Below, one piece after another: positions 36,001-47,514 of a DNA stretch of 64,000 bases. The first letter of the stretch is position 1. Each line of letters opens with the position of its first letter. A program made the translations under genes and the position numbers. The stretch is from assembly GCA_001179505.1 (NCBI GenBank), contig CDMY01000297.1:34119-98118 (forward strand). The letters are read 5' to 3'. The DNA comes from Vitrella brassicaformis (Eukaryota; Sar; Vitrellaceae). The notes under the pieces were generated by a model, which was not told where the DNA came from, ran no database searches, and saw only the letters and a program-made list of their open reading frames with translations.

Positions 36001-36772
36001 TCCCCACTAACTTACCTCAGCCACACCGAAGTAGAACAAACCGATACCAACGCCGCACGCAAACAGCATGGCAAACCAGGAGCCTGATGATGTCCATGCA
36101 TGTCTCTCAACTCAATGCCCTGGTCCACCCACCCTTCCACCCACCGAGTGAGAATTCGGGATCTTCGTCATCCTTGCCCATCTTAATGTCGCCATACTTG
36201 GACAAATACAGCCACAGCAGAAACACCGTCCACCTGGTTGGTTGATGCAGACAGACAGACAGACGACCTCAAGGAATCACAGCCGACGAAGAGGCTATTC
36301 CCTTGCCTTCCCTCCCGTGTCCACTTCGCTCACACTGCCTGGGTGCCCATATACAGCCACGTCCAGGTGCTGGTGATCCACAGCTTGGCCGACTCGAGGT
36401 GGATACGTGCGCAGGTCTCCGAGTCAGGGTCCTGGCAGGTGATCATGGCCCACGCGACGAACCCCCAGAGGAGGATGCACGCGGCTATCGTGATGACGGG
36501 ATTGCAGCGGATCTTCAAGAAGCCGATACCAAACGGGGTCACCTCGAACGAAAACATCTTCGACGACCAGTCCACCTCACCATTCTCGGACGCCTGGCAC
36601 CAGAAAGACACAGTCACACTCGATGACGCATGCGAGATGTCTCTCGTGTCGCTCGGCGTTCCTCGTCTGTCGTCACGACGCTCACCTCGGACGGGAGGAT
36701 GTCGACCTCGTGGTTGCCCGGGGAAAAGCCCAGCATCCCCTGGCTGCTCTTCTCGGATTGATGATGCGCCAT
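33078..36772 (-). CDS. BCCT-family betaine/choline/carnitine transporter
   Basis: A 12-helix transporter for quaternary ammonium compounds such as glycine betaine or choline, usually Na+-coupled; in algae DMSP is another possible substrate. The ATG at 36772 gives [20 protein letters not shown]. About fourteen exons follow. Diagnostic stretches are [20 protein letters not shown], the glycine-rich substrate segment [40 protein letters not shown], and the BCCT signature [20 protein letters not shown] followed by [16 protein letters not shown]. Then come [20 protein letters not shown] and [20 protein letters not shown]. The C-terminal tail is cytosolic, with HAHTGTHTG and KVSVKEV before the stop at 33078-33080. 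The glycine motif reads GVGIG where bacterial BetP has GMGIG. It diverges from the xylanase gene 220 bases away. Confidence 0.93.
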
Positions 36773-36993
36773 GGCGCAGATCTTGACCACCGGGCAGCAC
36801 TCGAGTCACTCTCTCACACTCACAGCGCCGCGGACGCGAGAAAAACCTGATGTTGAGATCCTCCGCAAAAGCTCGCTGGGGAGAGCTTAGCTCGCAGGCC
36901 TCGCAGCTCGCATCGTTGTTTCGGTGAGCATCTCCTCGCTTGTACGTCCATTCCGTCAAGCCACAGCTGCACGAAGCGACGTGAGTGACTGAA
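36773..36993. promoter_or_regulatory. Shared promoter region of the BCCT and xylanase genes
   Basis: A 221-base head-to-head spacer. It includes a palindromic-like AGCTTAGCT at 36885-36893 and AGCTCG repeats, but no element I can name. Confidence 0.4.
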
Positions 36994-38436
36994 ATGAAGA
37001 AATCCTTTGCAGAGGAGGAGAGGGATGACGTGCCATACTTGCGCTGCCTGGCGGACAGGAAAGGCCTGCTGATTGGCACTGCTGTCAATGACTGGGCCCT
37101 GCGCAGCGGCGACGCTCCTTATCAGCAGATTCTGCAAAAACAGTTCAACGTGGTGGTAGCTGAGAATGCCTGCAAGTGGGGATCTCTTCGGCCGTCGAGG
37201 TCGGTATTCGACTTCACCGATGCAGACAGGATCCAGCAGCTGGCGGAGGACAACAAGCAGAAGTTCCGGGGACACTGCCTGTGAGCTGGCGTGTTTGTTT
37301 GGTCAGTGCAGATCTGCACTGCACTGCACACCATCTTGCCTGTGTGTGTGTGTGTGGTGTGCAGGGTGTGGCACAACTGGAATGGCAACCCGGAGTGGCT
37401 CAATCGCTTCCACGGCAGTGCTCAGGAGAAGCAGGCCCTACTCGAGGAGCACATCGGCACTGTGGTGAGGCACTTTGGCGGCAAGATCTTCGCTTGGGAC
37501 GTCGTCAACGAAGGTGATTGGGCCAGTCGTGGCATCAGCACCGACCATGTGCACATCCATCTGTCGTCTTTCACTGCTTGCGTGTGGCCAGCGCTTGAAG
37601 ATCAGCAGCCGGCCCCGTCGTGCCCCGCCCTCCGTAAGTCCATATGGTCAGACATCCCCGACTTTATCGACTTGGCCTTCCGCCGCGCCCACGAGGCCGC
37701 CCCGCCCTCCACACAGCTTTTCTACAACGACTACAACGTCGCCTCCTGCAGGGGATGGTCCAAGCCTAAGGCAGACGCCATGTTGCATCTTGTCAGGGGC
37801 ATGCTCGAAAGGGGCGTGCCCATACACGGGGTCAGTAGGCAGCAAACAGACGAGTGGTGCACAGGCACATCTATCTATGTGTCTGCTCTCTGCTTAATCT
37901 GTGTGTGTGTCAGGTGGGCTTCCAGCTGCACACCAACACTCACGCCAACACGTCAATGCTGATGGACGGCATCCGCGAGAATGTGAGGCGCTATGCTGAC
38001 CTCGGCATTGTGGTGCACATGACGGAAGTCGACGTGCCAGGTGAGCGTCAATGGTGGCAAACATCTGTGGTTGTGACCGATTGCCCACGTGTGTGGTGTG
38101 TGTGCAGGTGGCCAGTGGGATCACGGCAAGTTTCATCCACTGCCAGCGGACAAGTGGACGGACGCCGACAGGGCGACTCAAGCGGACATATACGGCGAGC
38201 TCCTCAAGATCTGTGTGGAAGAGCCGAACGTCAAGGCCTTCCTGAGCTGGGGATTCACCGACAAATACACGTGGCTGCCAGGTACTGCGTATAGAGAGAT
38301 GCATGTGTCCTAGCGGCATGTGTCCCATGTGTGTCTGTGTGTGCGCGTGTCTACAGAGGATTGTCCACTGCCGTGGGACCGTCAGTACGGAGAGAAGCCA
38401 GCGGTGAAGGCGATGCGGCGGGCACTAGAAGCGTGA
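36994..38436 (+). CDS. GH10 endo-1,4-beta-xylanase-like glycoside hydrolase
   Basis: A retaining enzyme that cleaves the xylan backbone. The first ATG in frame is at 36994 (MKKSFAEEERDDVPYLRCLA). Family landmarks in order are GLLIGTAVNDWAL, FNVVVAENACKWGSLRPSR, the split RGHCL-VWHNWNGNP (37262/37365), WDVVNEA with the acid/base Glu split by an intron (37497/37591), STQLFYNDYNVASCRGWSKP, VGFQLHTNTHANTSM and VVHMTEVDVP with the nucleophile Glu near 38025. The ending is FLSWGFTDKYTWLP-EDCPLP and the stop TGA at 38434. About seven exons, roughly 330 residues, which is a bare catalytic domain. No signal peptide is visible, unusual for a xylanase; an upstream leader exon is possible but none was found in the 220-base spacer. 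Confidence 0.93.
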
Positions 38437-38673
38437 TCAATACATGTGGATGAAAGGAAAGAGAATTCGAAGTTTTTGTGTTGTCAAAGGGATGGGGCAA
38501 TGGGCAGACTACATGGATTTACGTTGCACATAGAATGCGTGTCCGTTTGCAAGCAAGGAGGCTGCGAAACAGCGATACGTATTGCGACTGCATGCACTGA
38601 CACGCAATGATCAACAGAGCAAGCGAGAGGAATACACGAAACACACAGCGACCAGTAGGTCAATTACACATGT

Positions 38674-41600
38674 TTATCTCGCCGTAAGGTAGCCGCTCCT
38701 GACTCTTGTGTGCGATGTGCGTGGTGTTTTGGGCCGCTGTGGCCCGGGTGAGACCTGGCGTAACCGGTGTGTCTGACCCAGACACTCTCCCACAAACTGC
38801 ATGGGACACAAGTGCAAGCAAAAGACGCACACACGCGGCATTGAATGCATTGAGCTAGTGCGGCGGCATTTCTGACCTGGATGAAGTCATGCGAGTGGAC
38901 CTGCCACGCATTCTTCGGGACGGGGGGCTCTGACAGACACACAATCAGGCAGACAGACAGACAGACACACAACAGAACACGTGTGCACACGGATGGATGC
39001 TTGTCTGCTTCTCGCTCACTCGACAGGTTGTGAATGAGTATGAGCTCCAACACGCGAGGGCCCACCACCGTGGCGACCTGCTGCAGCAAGAAGGGATCGC
39101 CACTGATCAGTACAGCCCTCGTCCGCCAACTCTGCACACACACACACGCACAAGAGATTGCATAATTGCGTGTCTCGCGGGGCGGATCGGATCGGTGGCC
39201 GCTGTCGACCGCCTGACCTTGACGGTGGCGATGAGCGGGAGGAATTCGGTGAATATCATCTCCTGCTCTTCGCCCAGCTTGAAGGTCTTGACGTCCATAA
39301 CCTCACATCCACCGTAGCGAAGAGCCTTACGCAACTACGGTGGATACAGACGCAGAGACACAGTCACGTCTCCTTTGGGGTGTGTGTGTGTGTGTGTTTA
39401 CCGGTACTGGAAGGTCGGCCTTGAACGAATTGTAAACCACCTGCACACATGGACACAGAAGCGCACATCGTGCAGTACGGCCGCATCCCCGTGCAGCGAC
39501 TGCATCGGCTGTACCAGCATCTTGCGCTTCGACAACACGCGATCGCGCTGGAAGCTCTCGACACAGAAGTGGTTGAGGCCGAACCTCAGCAGCAGCACCC
39601 GAATGACCCGCACAATGTCCCCAATATTTTCCCAACACGGCGGCAAAGGACACGTCGTGATGTCCCACACCACCTGATGGATGACACACACCCGCAGAGA
39701 CACATGTATGGATCCAATTCGCTGTATTGTGTGTGAGTGTATGTCCATCCTCACCTTTTGATATGTCTGATCGGTGGTGCTGGGAAACGGTGCCCTTCTG
39801 TACTCGGTGATGCTGCTGCATGGCTGCCACCACTGCGGCCGCGGCAATGCTGGCATCAGCTGGGGCGCTGCTTGGGGGCTGGGTGATGCTGCCTCATACT
39901 GGCCGCGCACCGGAGGCCGAGGGGAGCCGGTGGCGTCAGACGGCGACACAGAGGGGGCTGCGTCGTGGTCGGCTGTCGTCTGTGTGGCCTCCATGGGTTG
40001 GGGTGGTGGTGATGAGGTGTCTGTTGGCTCCTCGTCCACTGCCTGGTGCCACCTGGCAAACTCTGTCCGGAGCACCTCCAGCCTGAAACTCAACTGAGAA
40101 AGGCAATGATGGTGAAATGTCTCTTTGTCGGTGTGTGTGTTTCATTGTCTCCCTTACTTTGATCATTTGCAGGTATTTGTCCTGGTTAATCGGTTGGTTG
40201 AGGACCTCTGACGCCACCCAATCAGGGGAATTCAAAGCCCGGCGGAGATACCCCTCCAAAGCTGCACAAAATAGTTACAGTCATCTGTGTCGCTCCCTGC
40301 CCTGACCTATTAGTGTGTGTGTCGCCCCTCCCCTTTTAAGACACGCACTGAATGCGGGCGCGTCGAGGTTGGTCTGGGGACGCTTAGCGGGTGCCCGCGT
40401 GGCGCGGTATGTCCTGCACGGCGGCTTGGCGTCCTTGGCGCCCCTCGGCTTGGCCTTTTTCTTCCCATGGGCCGCTTTCACCTCCTTAAGATCCCTCTCG
40501 ATCACCGACTCGCCCAGCACTTTGGCCGTCCTCTCCTCGGACCTCTCCGTGTGTGGGATGGGCAGGCTGAGTACTTGGGCGGTCGTGCTGGTCGTTTCCG
40601 TGATGGCTGTGCCCCTCTTAAGGGGGTGCGGTGTCTGCTGCTGTTGCGTGCTGCTGGCGGTGGGCGTGCGGAGGGTTGTGCGGAGGCTGACCATTGTGGG
40701 GGCCATGTTGTTGGCGCGCTTGGGGGCGTCGTCGGTCAGGTCCATTTCATCCTCCTTCGGTGTGGGCAAGAGAGCTGAAAGAGGGAAAGACAGAGAGGGG
40801 TAGTGTCGGTGGTGCGTGAGCATACTGCTCGGCGTACTCTCCAGCTGTGTCGACAGATGGAGGATGGCGAGCATGGCGTTCCGAAACTGCTCGAGCGGCA
40901 CATCACGGTAGTTGAGCCACACACGCCAGGCCTTCTCAAACACACCCCTGGCACACACGACGAGAAGGAGAAAGAGCCATGACTGCGACCTGCAGGAGGT
41001 TTCTTACCTTGCTGCATCCCGCTCGCCAGGAGTGTCGGCCAGATGAGTGAGAACGTCGCACAAGTTATGGAAGTCTTGCGCCTGTGGTGCAATTGTTGAG
41101 AGCAGATGCGTGTGTGCAGTGCAAGGGGGAATACTGATGGCAGCTCTCTGTTACGTACCTCCCATTTCTCGAAGAAGACCGATGGGTGGTGGTTGGCAAC
41201 GCACAAACGCACCAGGTCCCAGAGGCTCGCCAGCTCACTCCGCCTCGCCAACATCTGATCGTCCTCTTGTCTCTTCTGATGCCCAGCCCCCTCTCCCTCT
41301 CCCTCTCCCTCCTCGCCCTCCCCGCCCTCCCCGCCGTGCTGTCCGCCTGCCTTTTCCATATCTGTGTCTGCAAGCTCCTCATACTTGAATCCGTTGTGGC
41401 ACAGCTGGATGAACTGCGACAGACACAACTCCAGCTCCACATAGGTCTCGCCGCCACCATCTAGGAGGGAGGACGGCAGCGGCAGCGGATACACCTCCAC
41501 CTTGTCACTTCCCCTCAGCAGACGCCTGTTCCAGAAGGCCTGTCTCGCCTGGTTCGGGCCCCTCTGGCGCGGCATGTGCTTGGGGTGGGGCGGCGACGCC

Positions 41601-42656
41601 AGTCGGCTCCACTTGTTGGCGTTCCTTAGCGAGCGCACCTCCCTTATCTCCTCAATCTCTTCCTGTGTGGCCGTCTCCCACCCTCCCCACGGCGTGGGGG
41701 CGCTGTAGAGGTCCCGCAGGCGGCTCCAGGTCTGTGCGAGCCGGGTGGTGAGGTCCACCCAGGGTGGGCTGAAGTATGGGTTGACGGCAGGATCGCTCAG
41801 GTGGGCGTAGAGGACACGCTGGTTGAGGAACACGCGGATGCGGCAGTAGTCCTGTGTGGGGACGACGCGAGCAAGGTACGCAAAGTGCATCTCGCCGTCA
41901 TCGGTCGGGATGATGATGGTGTGGCCTTCCACGAAGTCCTGCAAGTCGTGGGCCGTCTCTTTGCCGCTCTGCCCCCTCCCATTGCTTCCTGGACCATTGC
42001 TTCCTGGATGACCACCACCGTCGCGAAATCCCAGGGCATCCCAGTGCAGGGGCCCTTCGGCGGACGGGCAAACCTCTTCGATGGCCTCCCTCCAGATCTC
42101 ATCGATCTCGCGTTGGTCAAGCCCTTTGTCCTCAAAGCTTGTCCTCTCACGGATGGTCGCTCTTGCCTGGCGACAGATCTGGTCGTACGACTCTGTGACG
42201 AGCTGCTTGGCCTGCCGCCGCAGCTGTCCCTCCATCAATGAGAGCGAGAAACCAAGGGCCACGCCTGTGCACAGACAGATGCAGCATTCAACAGACAATG
42301 CATGTGTGACACGCGTGTGTGCTCACCTCTGCATTGCTCAATAGTGGTTGCAGAGAAGCCCCGCTCAAACTCGCGCATCCGCTGTCGGAGGGCGGCGATC
42401 CCGCCATGAAGTGCAGAGGGAGCCACTCCATGACTCAGAGGAGGGGTCTCCACTGACTTGAGTTGTGCTTGCTTCCTGGGAGATCCTGACATTGGGTTTT
42501 GAAGCTGCGCGTACTCATTCCTGACAAAAATGGTTGCATTGGCATCACAACAAGTATCACAAGAAGTGAGGGAAGATGGGAATTCGCTGCTTACGTGACG
42601 CGGGGAGGCTTGTAATCGTTGTCGAACAAGGGATCACAGCGTATGTCCCTCCACAT
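38674..42656 (-). CDS. Large protein with C-terminal MARF1-like NYN ribonuclease domain
   Basis: A probable RNA-acting protein. The ATG at 42656 (MWRDIRCDPLFDNDYKPPRV) follows an in-frame TAA. The long central exon (about 41160-42265) holds a charged region, GLDQREIDEIWREAIEEVCP, HDLQDFVEGHTIIIPTDDGE and an acidic low-complexity run of Gly/Glu (about 41285-41335). Lys/Ala-rich and Pro-rich exons follow (40320-40790, 39760-40090). The C-terminal exons read VWDITTCPLPPCWENIGDIV (about 39640-39675), KADLPVP, CEVMDVKTFK, then AVLISGDPFLLQQVATVVGP (about 39060-39110), LELILIHNLSS and HSHDFIQFVG. This is the order of a NYN domain of the MARF1/limkain kind: FWDIENC, LISGDxxF, then an IHN strand. The middle acidic position reads EQEMIFTEF, so one catalytic Asp may be Glu or lost. 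The stop is TAA at 38674. I treat it as one gene; a split is possible. Confidence 0.6.
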
Positions 42657-42796
42657 CTTGTATGCTTCTGGCGATAGTTACCGTGGGGGAAGGGAGAACG
42701 TCGAGACTGGGCCCCCAGAGATTCTGGGGACATTTTGTTCCTTCCCTCCCATCATCGTCGCAAGGTTGAACGGTGCACGGCTCCCACATCGTCGCA

Positions 42797-45700
42797 ATGG
42801 CGTTGCCCGCTGTCCCGCAAGATGACCTGTCGCATCGCATGCTAGAGGTGTACGCCGCTGCTGGCCTCTCTCTTCTACCGGCGGGCTCTCCTGAGGCACA
42901 CTTGAAGGCGCTGCTGACACAACGAGGAGCGCTACCGGACAAGCAAGACGGCCACGAGGCCAAGAAGAGACTGTCCATCGCTGACCAGGCTTCCCCCCGG
43001 CCAAAGGCGGAGGAACACACCAAGGCCGCGCCAACCAAAGCCAGGGTGGCCCTCCCCCCGTTGAGAAACGGCGAAAAGCGCCACGAGCACGAGGATGAGA
43101 GCAGACCTGACGAGGAATCAGCCCCAATCGTCCCTCGCAAGCGCAGATTCCCGCGGCAGCCTCGCGAAGTGGTATGGATTCGATCACTGACATTCATGCA
43201 CTCGTCGGTGCTCTTGGAGGGATGTTAAATGTCCTTCCAGGTTCAATTAAAGGCGATGGGCTACAGCGAGCTGATAGATCTGTATCGGCAGAAGAAGGCC
43301 TCGGACATGATTTCGCTTCTCAAGCAGCACCCAGTCAAGACCAACATCAGGCAGCGTATGGAGCTGGCAGAGGTACATACATGGAATTCGCTCTTACACA
43401 TCTTGAGCTGATTGCACATTATGTGGGTGATAGGCTTTAGGTCTGAAGGACAGTGAGTGGGACAAGGTGCAGGACTCGTCGGCTTTGCAGATCTTTATGA
43501 GGGCCGAGAAGAAACTACGCACAGTGCAGGTGGTGGCCGCCGTCCGCATTCAGGCCGCATGTCGTGCCTGGAAGGTCCGCAGGGAGATCAAACGGGTGAG
43601 CTTGGGAACCAGAAGAGCCCACACTGCCAGGGACCAGGGCACCCATTCTTTGTGCATGTCTCATGACCATGCAGGCGCAGCTGCTGCAGGAAACGAAGTC
43701 CTGTATCATTCAGCGGAAGTGGCGCCGTTGGGCGAGATACCAGCGTGGAGTGGTTAGGCTGATCCGTCTTCGGGAGAGGCGCCTTGCTGCCGTCATCACC
43801 ATCCAAGCTGTCAGTCAGTCAGGGCTGAGGGCACACCAAAGAGACACAAGGGCATGCGTAAGGTCCACGTGCAATGTGCAGGCTTGTCGCGGGTGGATAT
43901 TCCGTTCGGGCAGGGCTGGGCTTACATCTCTCATCAAGATCAGGATGCTGCTGCAGACCTTCCACTGGATCAAGAAAACAAGAGAGTCGCTGGTAAGGCG
44001 GTGTAAATGCCGTTGCACCCCGCGCATCACGGTGTCTTGTCTCCCCTCGTGATCACATACAGGCAGCGTTCCGGATACAGAGGAACTGGCGCATATACGC
44101 TGATGCCAAGAAGGCGCCTGTCGATGCTGGCAAGACCATTCTCATCCTCGGCTCACTCTACCAACGGTCACTTCAAGAGGTAACCAACAGCCGGCACCCA
44201 TGAATACATCGCATCCCTCGATGTGCATATGTGTATTTGCCTGTATTTGGGATGGGAAGGCGAGGCGGCGAGCTCTGAATGTGATACTGGAGGGGACGCC
44301 CAGACCACTACGCTCTAACTTCGAGTTCACCTTCAGCATATTCGCCCTCGCCCAGGCCCAGGGCAAGAGGATCGCTGTCTTAGGTATGTTAGCCGCATTT
44401 GCCCAGGTGGAAACCTGTGTCTACTCCCTTAATCGCAGAGCGTCGGGCTTTCACCACAGCCACAGGGTGCCTGACCAAGCTGGGAAGCAAGCTTTCAGAC
44501 GAGCACGGCAGCAGCGCCAGCAATAAGGCAGATGGTGACTCTAGTGGTCAAAGGCCGAAATTTGATGGCAGTATGTGGTCAAAAGCGACTCTGGTCGTCA
44601 TGGGACTCACGTCCGTCAAGCCCAACGTGTCGGCCAAGACAAAGAAGGAGTGTGTGGCCTTCGAGCAGGAAGTACTGCGGCCTCTCTTTCCCAGACGCAA
44701 GCCAGTCAAACGACTAAGTAAGCGGGAAGAAGAGACATGATATATATGGGGGCCTTGTGTGCATCATGTGCAGGGACAGAGGCCACCGAGAAGAAGCCCC
44801 CGACCCCCGGCCGCTCCCCAGCAAGAGAGGCCAGGGGCAGGGGCACGCGGCGCGCGTCACAGCACGAAGCAGCCAAACAGCAGGAATCGGCCAAATCGGC
44901 AGGGCCATCCAAGACGCAAGACAGCACAGCCAAGGGCGACGGCACGCCCCCTAGTGACAAGAAGGGCGGCCTCCGTCTGCCTGCAGCCGTCAAGCACACG
45001 CACGAGGGTCCGCGGCAGCTGCCGGCGATCGCGAGCCTGAAGAGGCAGTCTGTGCCTACAGGGCCTGTCGGCTTTGTGATGGCAGACATGTCGCCCACCA
45101 GTGCTGACCAGGAAGTGGCACGACGCCGCCGCCACTCGACATTCGCTGACGGCCTTCACCACGCCACCCCCCATCTCCCCTCGTTAACGCCGACAGTCCT
45201 GTCCCCATCCAGCGGAGCCTCAGACATCCGCTGGCGGCAACGGAGCGTTACGTACAGCCCCCAAACCCGCGCGAGAAGGGCGTCAATCGGGGCCACCGTT
45301 CCCAAGGAGCTGCTCGTGCGTTCTGTGCAGGAGAAGACCCCACTGCAGGGGCTGCTAAGTGACGGCTCCTTCAAGTACAGCAACCGGCTGCGGCAGAGGC
45401 ACTACGCGTCTTTGGTGGCCATGCTGGTGGCGAGGAGGGCAGCAACAATAACGGACTCGGCGGCCTCCTCGCCGGCGGCCAAGCTGAAACACTTCGATCG
45501 GACGTTCTCGCGAAACTCGCTCGAGGCCCATCCTCTCTTTGAGCTGGAACACAAGGGCAACACCACTCTGGAGGGCGTCCTCGCCAAACTGGGCGATACG
45601 GGCGCACAGGAAAGGTCGGACATGAAGAGAGAAGGAGATGGGTGCGTGTCATGGATGGACTGCTGCCTGTGGCTTGAGTGGATCAGAGCCGAGAATATTC

Positions 45701-45810
45701 CCCTGAGACGGTCAACGAGCCAGAAGATCGAGGAGCGGTTCATCGAGAGGTGCGCTAAGTATGGGCGGCAAGCTGTACTTTCGCTGCTGCAGCTGCAGCC
45801 AGATGTGTGA
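42797..45810 (+). CDS. IQ-motif (calmodulin-binding) protein
   Basis: A probable calmodulin- or myosin-light-chain-binding protein. The ATG at 42797 (MALPAVPQDDLSHRMLEVYA) lies 140 bases from the divergent NYN gene. Short exons across 43240-44110 give a helical stretch (MGYSELIDLYRQKKASDMIS) and at least four IQ-like units: VRIQAACRAWKVRREIKR, CIIQRKWRRWARYQR, VITIQAACRGWIFRSGR and AFRIQRNWRIYADAK. These often straddle introns. A globular-looking block follows (KTILILGSLYQRSLQE; RSNFEFTFSIFALAQAQGKR). The long last exon, from about 44774, is Arg/Ser/Pro-rich and probably disordered, ending in a helical part (DCCLWLEWIRAENIPLRR; KIEERFIERCAKYGRQAVLS). The stop is TGA at 45808. No motor or kinase domain is present, so the binding partner is unknown. 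Confidence 0.72.
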
Positions 45811-45962
45811 ATAATTAATGTGGTGTCAGCTGTGTGCTTTGGAACATATTGACGCTGCTTGTGTGTCTCTCAGACAGTGTTTGCTCTCAGTCAGTCATTG
45901 TGTTATTGAGCCATCAATCGATCAACCAATCACACGTATGAGTGTGCCGCTGCCTCTGCTGC

Positions 45963-46632
45963 TCAGTCGGTGTAATTCTTCTCCTGCGTGTGCCCACACA
46001 GAGACACGAAAAGGAAAGAATGTGCATTTGATGAGGCGTGTCTGCTCCGTCCCCCATACACAACATACGTAGTAGTGCCGCATCCAGAGGAGATCTCTGA
46101 TTTTGTCAGTCAGCTCTTCGCGCTTCGTTCGCCGATAAAACCTCTCACTGCATCACAAGAAAGAACCTCTCTTGTTGTCTGTCTGTCTGTCTGTCTCCAT
46201 GTGTGTCCGTACGGTATGGTTCTGTCGAGGTTGATGTACGAGAGTGGGGTGGCGCGCCTCTTTGTCGGTGCAGGGAAGGGCTGAATGTAACCGGTGCCTG
46301 CGCATGCACAAACAGACAGACAGACAGACAGGCAGGCAGGCAAGCCAAGGAGACAGATGGCTGTGTGTCGGTCTGTCTGTCTGGCTGTCTGTGTGTCTGT
46401 GCCTTCGAAGCCGGTCAGTCCCTCAGTTGGCATGCCGATCGGCAGAGCTGACGAGTACGCCGTGTCGCTCTCCTTCCCTCCATCAGACGACTACACACAC
46501 ATGTCAGAGACACACATGGATGCGCACGAATGTGTCTCTCTGCTTTACTGCAGCCGTGTCAGCTGTGGCTGGTGAGTGGGCGATGACTGCCAGCAGAACC
46601 GCAGCGACCAACACACACTTGGGCAGCGACAT
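45963..46632 (-). CDS. Small secreted basic protein, unknown family
   Basis: Five exons, each too short to stand out alone, join cleanly. Exon 46549-46632 begins MSLPKCVLVAAVLLAVIAHS with a clear signal peptide ending around ATAD. Exon 46403-46490 gives SSDGGKESDTAYSSALPIGM. The third (about 46215-46301) gives GTGYIQPFPAPTKRRATPLS and YINLDRTIP. The fourth (about 46072-46146) gives ERFYRRTKREELTDKIRDLL. The last (45963-45983) encodes EKNYTD and TGA. The predicted protein is about 118 residues; after the leader it is hydrophilic, with a basic, helical C-terminal end. The second intron seems to use a GC donor (AAG|GCACAG); reading through it would keep the frame but insert repeat-encoded residues. 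It faces the IQ gene tail to tail and shares a promoter region with the next gene. The function is unknown. Confidence 0.6.
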
Positions 46633-46788
46633 TGTTTATGCTGTCGGTCAGTCGATTGATCGATCACCAGACGAGCAAGCGATGCACTTTTGAACGTGTC
46701 AGTTGAATTGGGTCGTCAATATATACTCAGTCGAGAATACACGACAGATGCACGTCGATCACCACCACACATGCGCTAGTTCTCTTCA

Positions 46789-46840
46789 GGCGAAGTGGAC
46801 TTCGCCGGTTCGCTGTGGTCCACTTCGTCAGGCGAAGTGG
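46789..46840. promoter_or_regulatory. Two adjacent palindromes built on CGAAGTGG/CCACTTCG
   Basis: GGCGAAGTGGACTTCGCC (46789-46806) is an 8-base perfect inverted repeat around GG. CCACTTCG-TCAGG-CGAAGTGG (46820-46840) is a second one. Together they give four half sites in 52 bases, midway between the start codons at 46632 (minus) and 46990 (plus). The position suggests a binding site for a dimeric regulator acting on both genes, or a stem-loop in a 5' leader. Confidence 0.6.
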
Positions 46841-46989
46841 TTCCATAAAATTTAATGCTATACACGAGCGACGCTATCACTACCCACGAGAAGGTCAATA
46901 TATGCTTCAAGCTGGCCAAATCGGTGAGTTCACATAGTGATTTTGCATTTGGGTTCTTATTCGTTGACCTCTCGGCATCTCGCTTCGTC

Positions 46990-47514
46990 ATGCATCGCGT
47001 TGTGGTTCTCTTCGCGATCGCCGCCGTGGCGGTGAATGGTTTTCTTGTGGCCATGGCTGCCAAACGCACCGAGGACAAACGTATGGACGCAAGAGGGAGG
47101 AAGACGCAGATCTGTGTGTGTGTTGGTGTGTGTGGACAGATGCGTCCGAAAGTAGTGGGTCTACGCGTCTGTCGCTCATGAGCGACATCAGCCGCGCAAA
47201 GACCATGATAACGGCCGCCAGCTCGATGACCGCCGCGGCCCTCGAGGCCATAAACAATGCCCAGCACCACGTAACGATGTTTCAGGAAGCATCCGGCAGA
47301 AAAGCTGGTACGCCATCCATTGAATTCCATTGATGACACAACACATGTGTTGTGTTGTGTTGTGTGTTGTGTCGTGGGTGCAGAGGCCCAGTGCACCCCG
47401 TACAGGGGTGTAGTGTGCGGGTCGGCTGCTCCTGACGGCACGCCTTGTGGCATCGACAGCTCCGGTCATCACTGCTTCTGCCAGGGGGGAGTCTGCGGAT
47501 CAATGACAACGTAA
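46990..47514 (+). CDS. Small secreted cysteine-rich protein, unknown family
   Basis: Three exons. The first starts at ATG 46990 (MHRVVVLFAIAAVAVNGFLV), a clear signal peptide, and ends at the donor at 47082. The second (about 47140-47307) is Ser/Ala/Met-rich and helical (MSDISRAKTMITAASSMTAA). The third (about 47384-47514) carries six cysteines in QCTPYRGVVCGSAAPDGTPC, then GIDSSGHHCFCQGGVCG, and ends SMTT with TAA at 47512. The cysteine pattern C-x7-C-x10-C-x8-C-x-C-x5-C, with Gly-rich loops, suggests a small disulphide-knotted module. An in-frame ATG at 46855 would lengthen the protein but bury the leader, so 46990 is preferred. Likely secreted or vacuolar. I know no matching family. Confidence 0.62.

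Noticed and set aside
47336..47355. Perfect palindrome ACACAACACATGTGTTGTGT
   Set aside because: It lies within an intron and is made of the same TG/CA repeat as other introns, so is likely chance from simple repeats.
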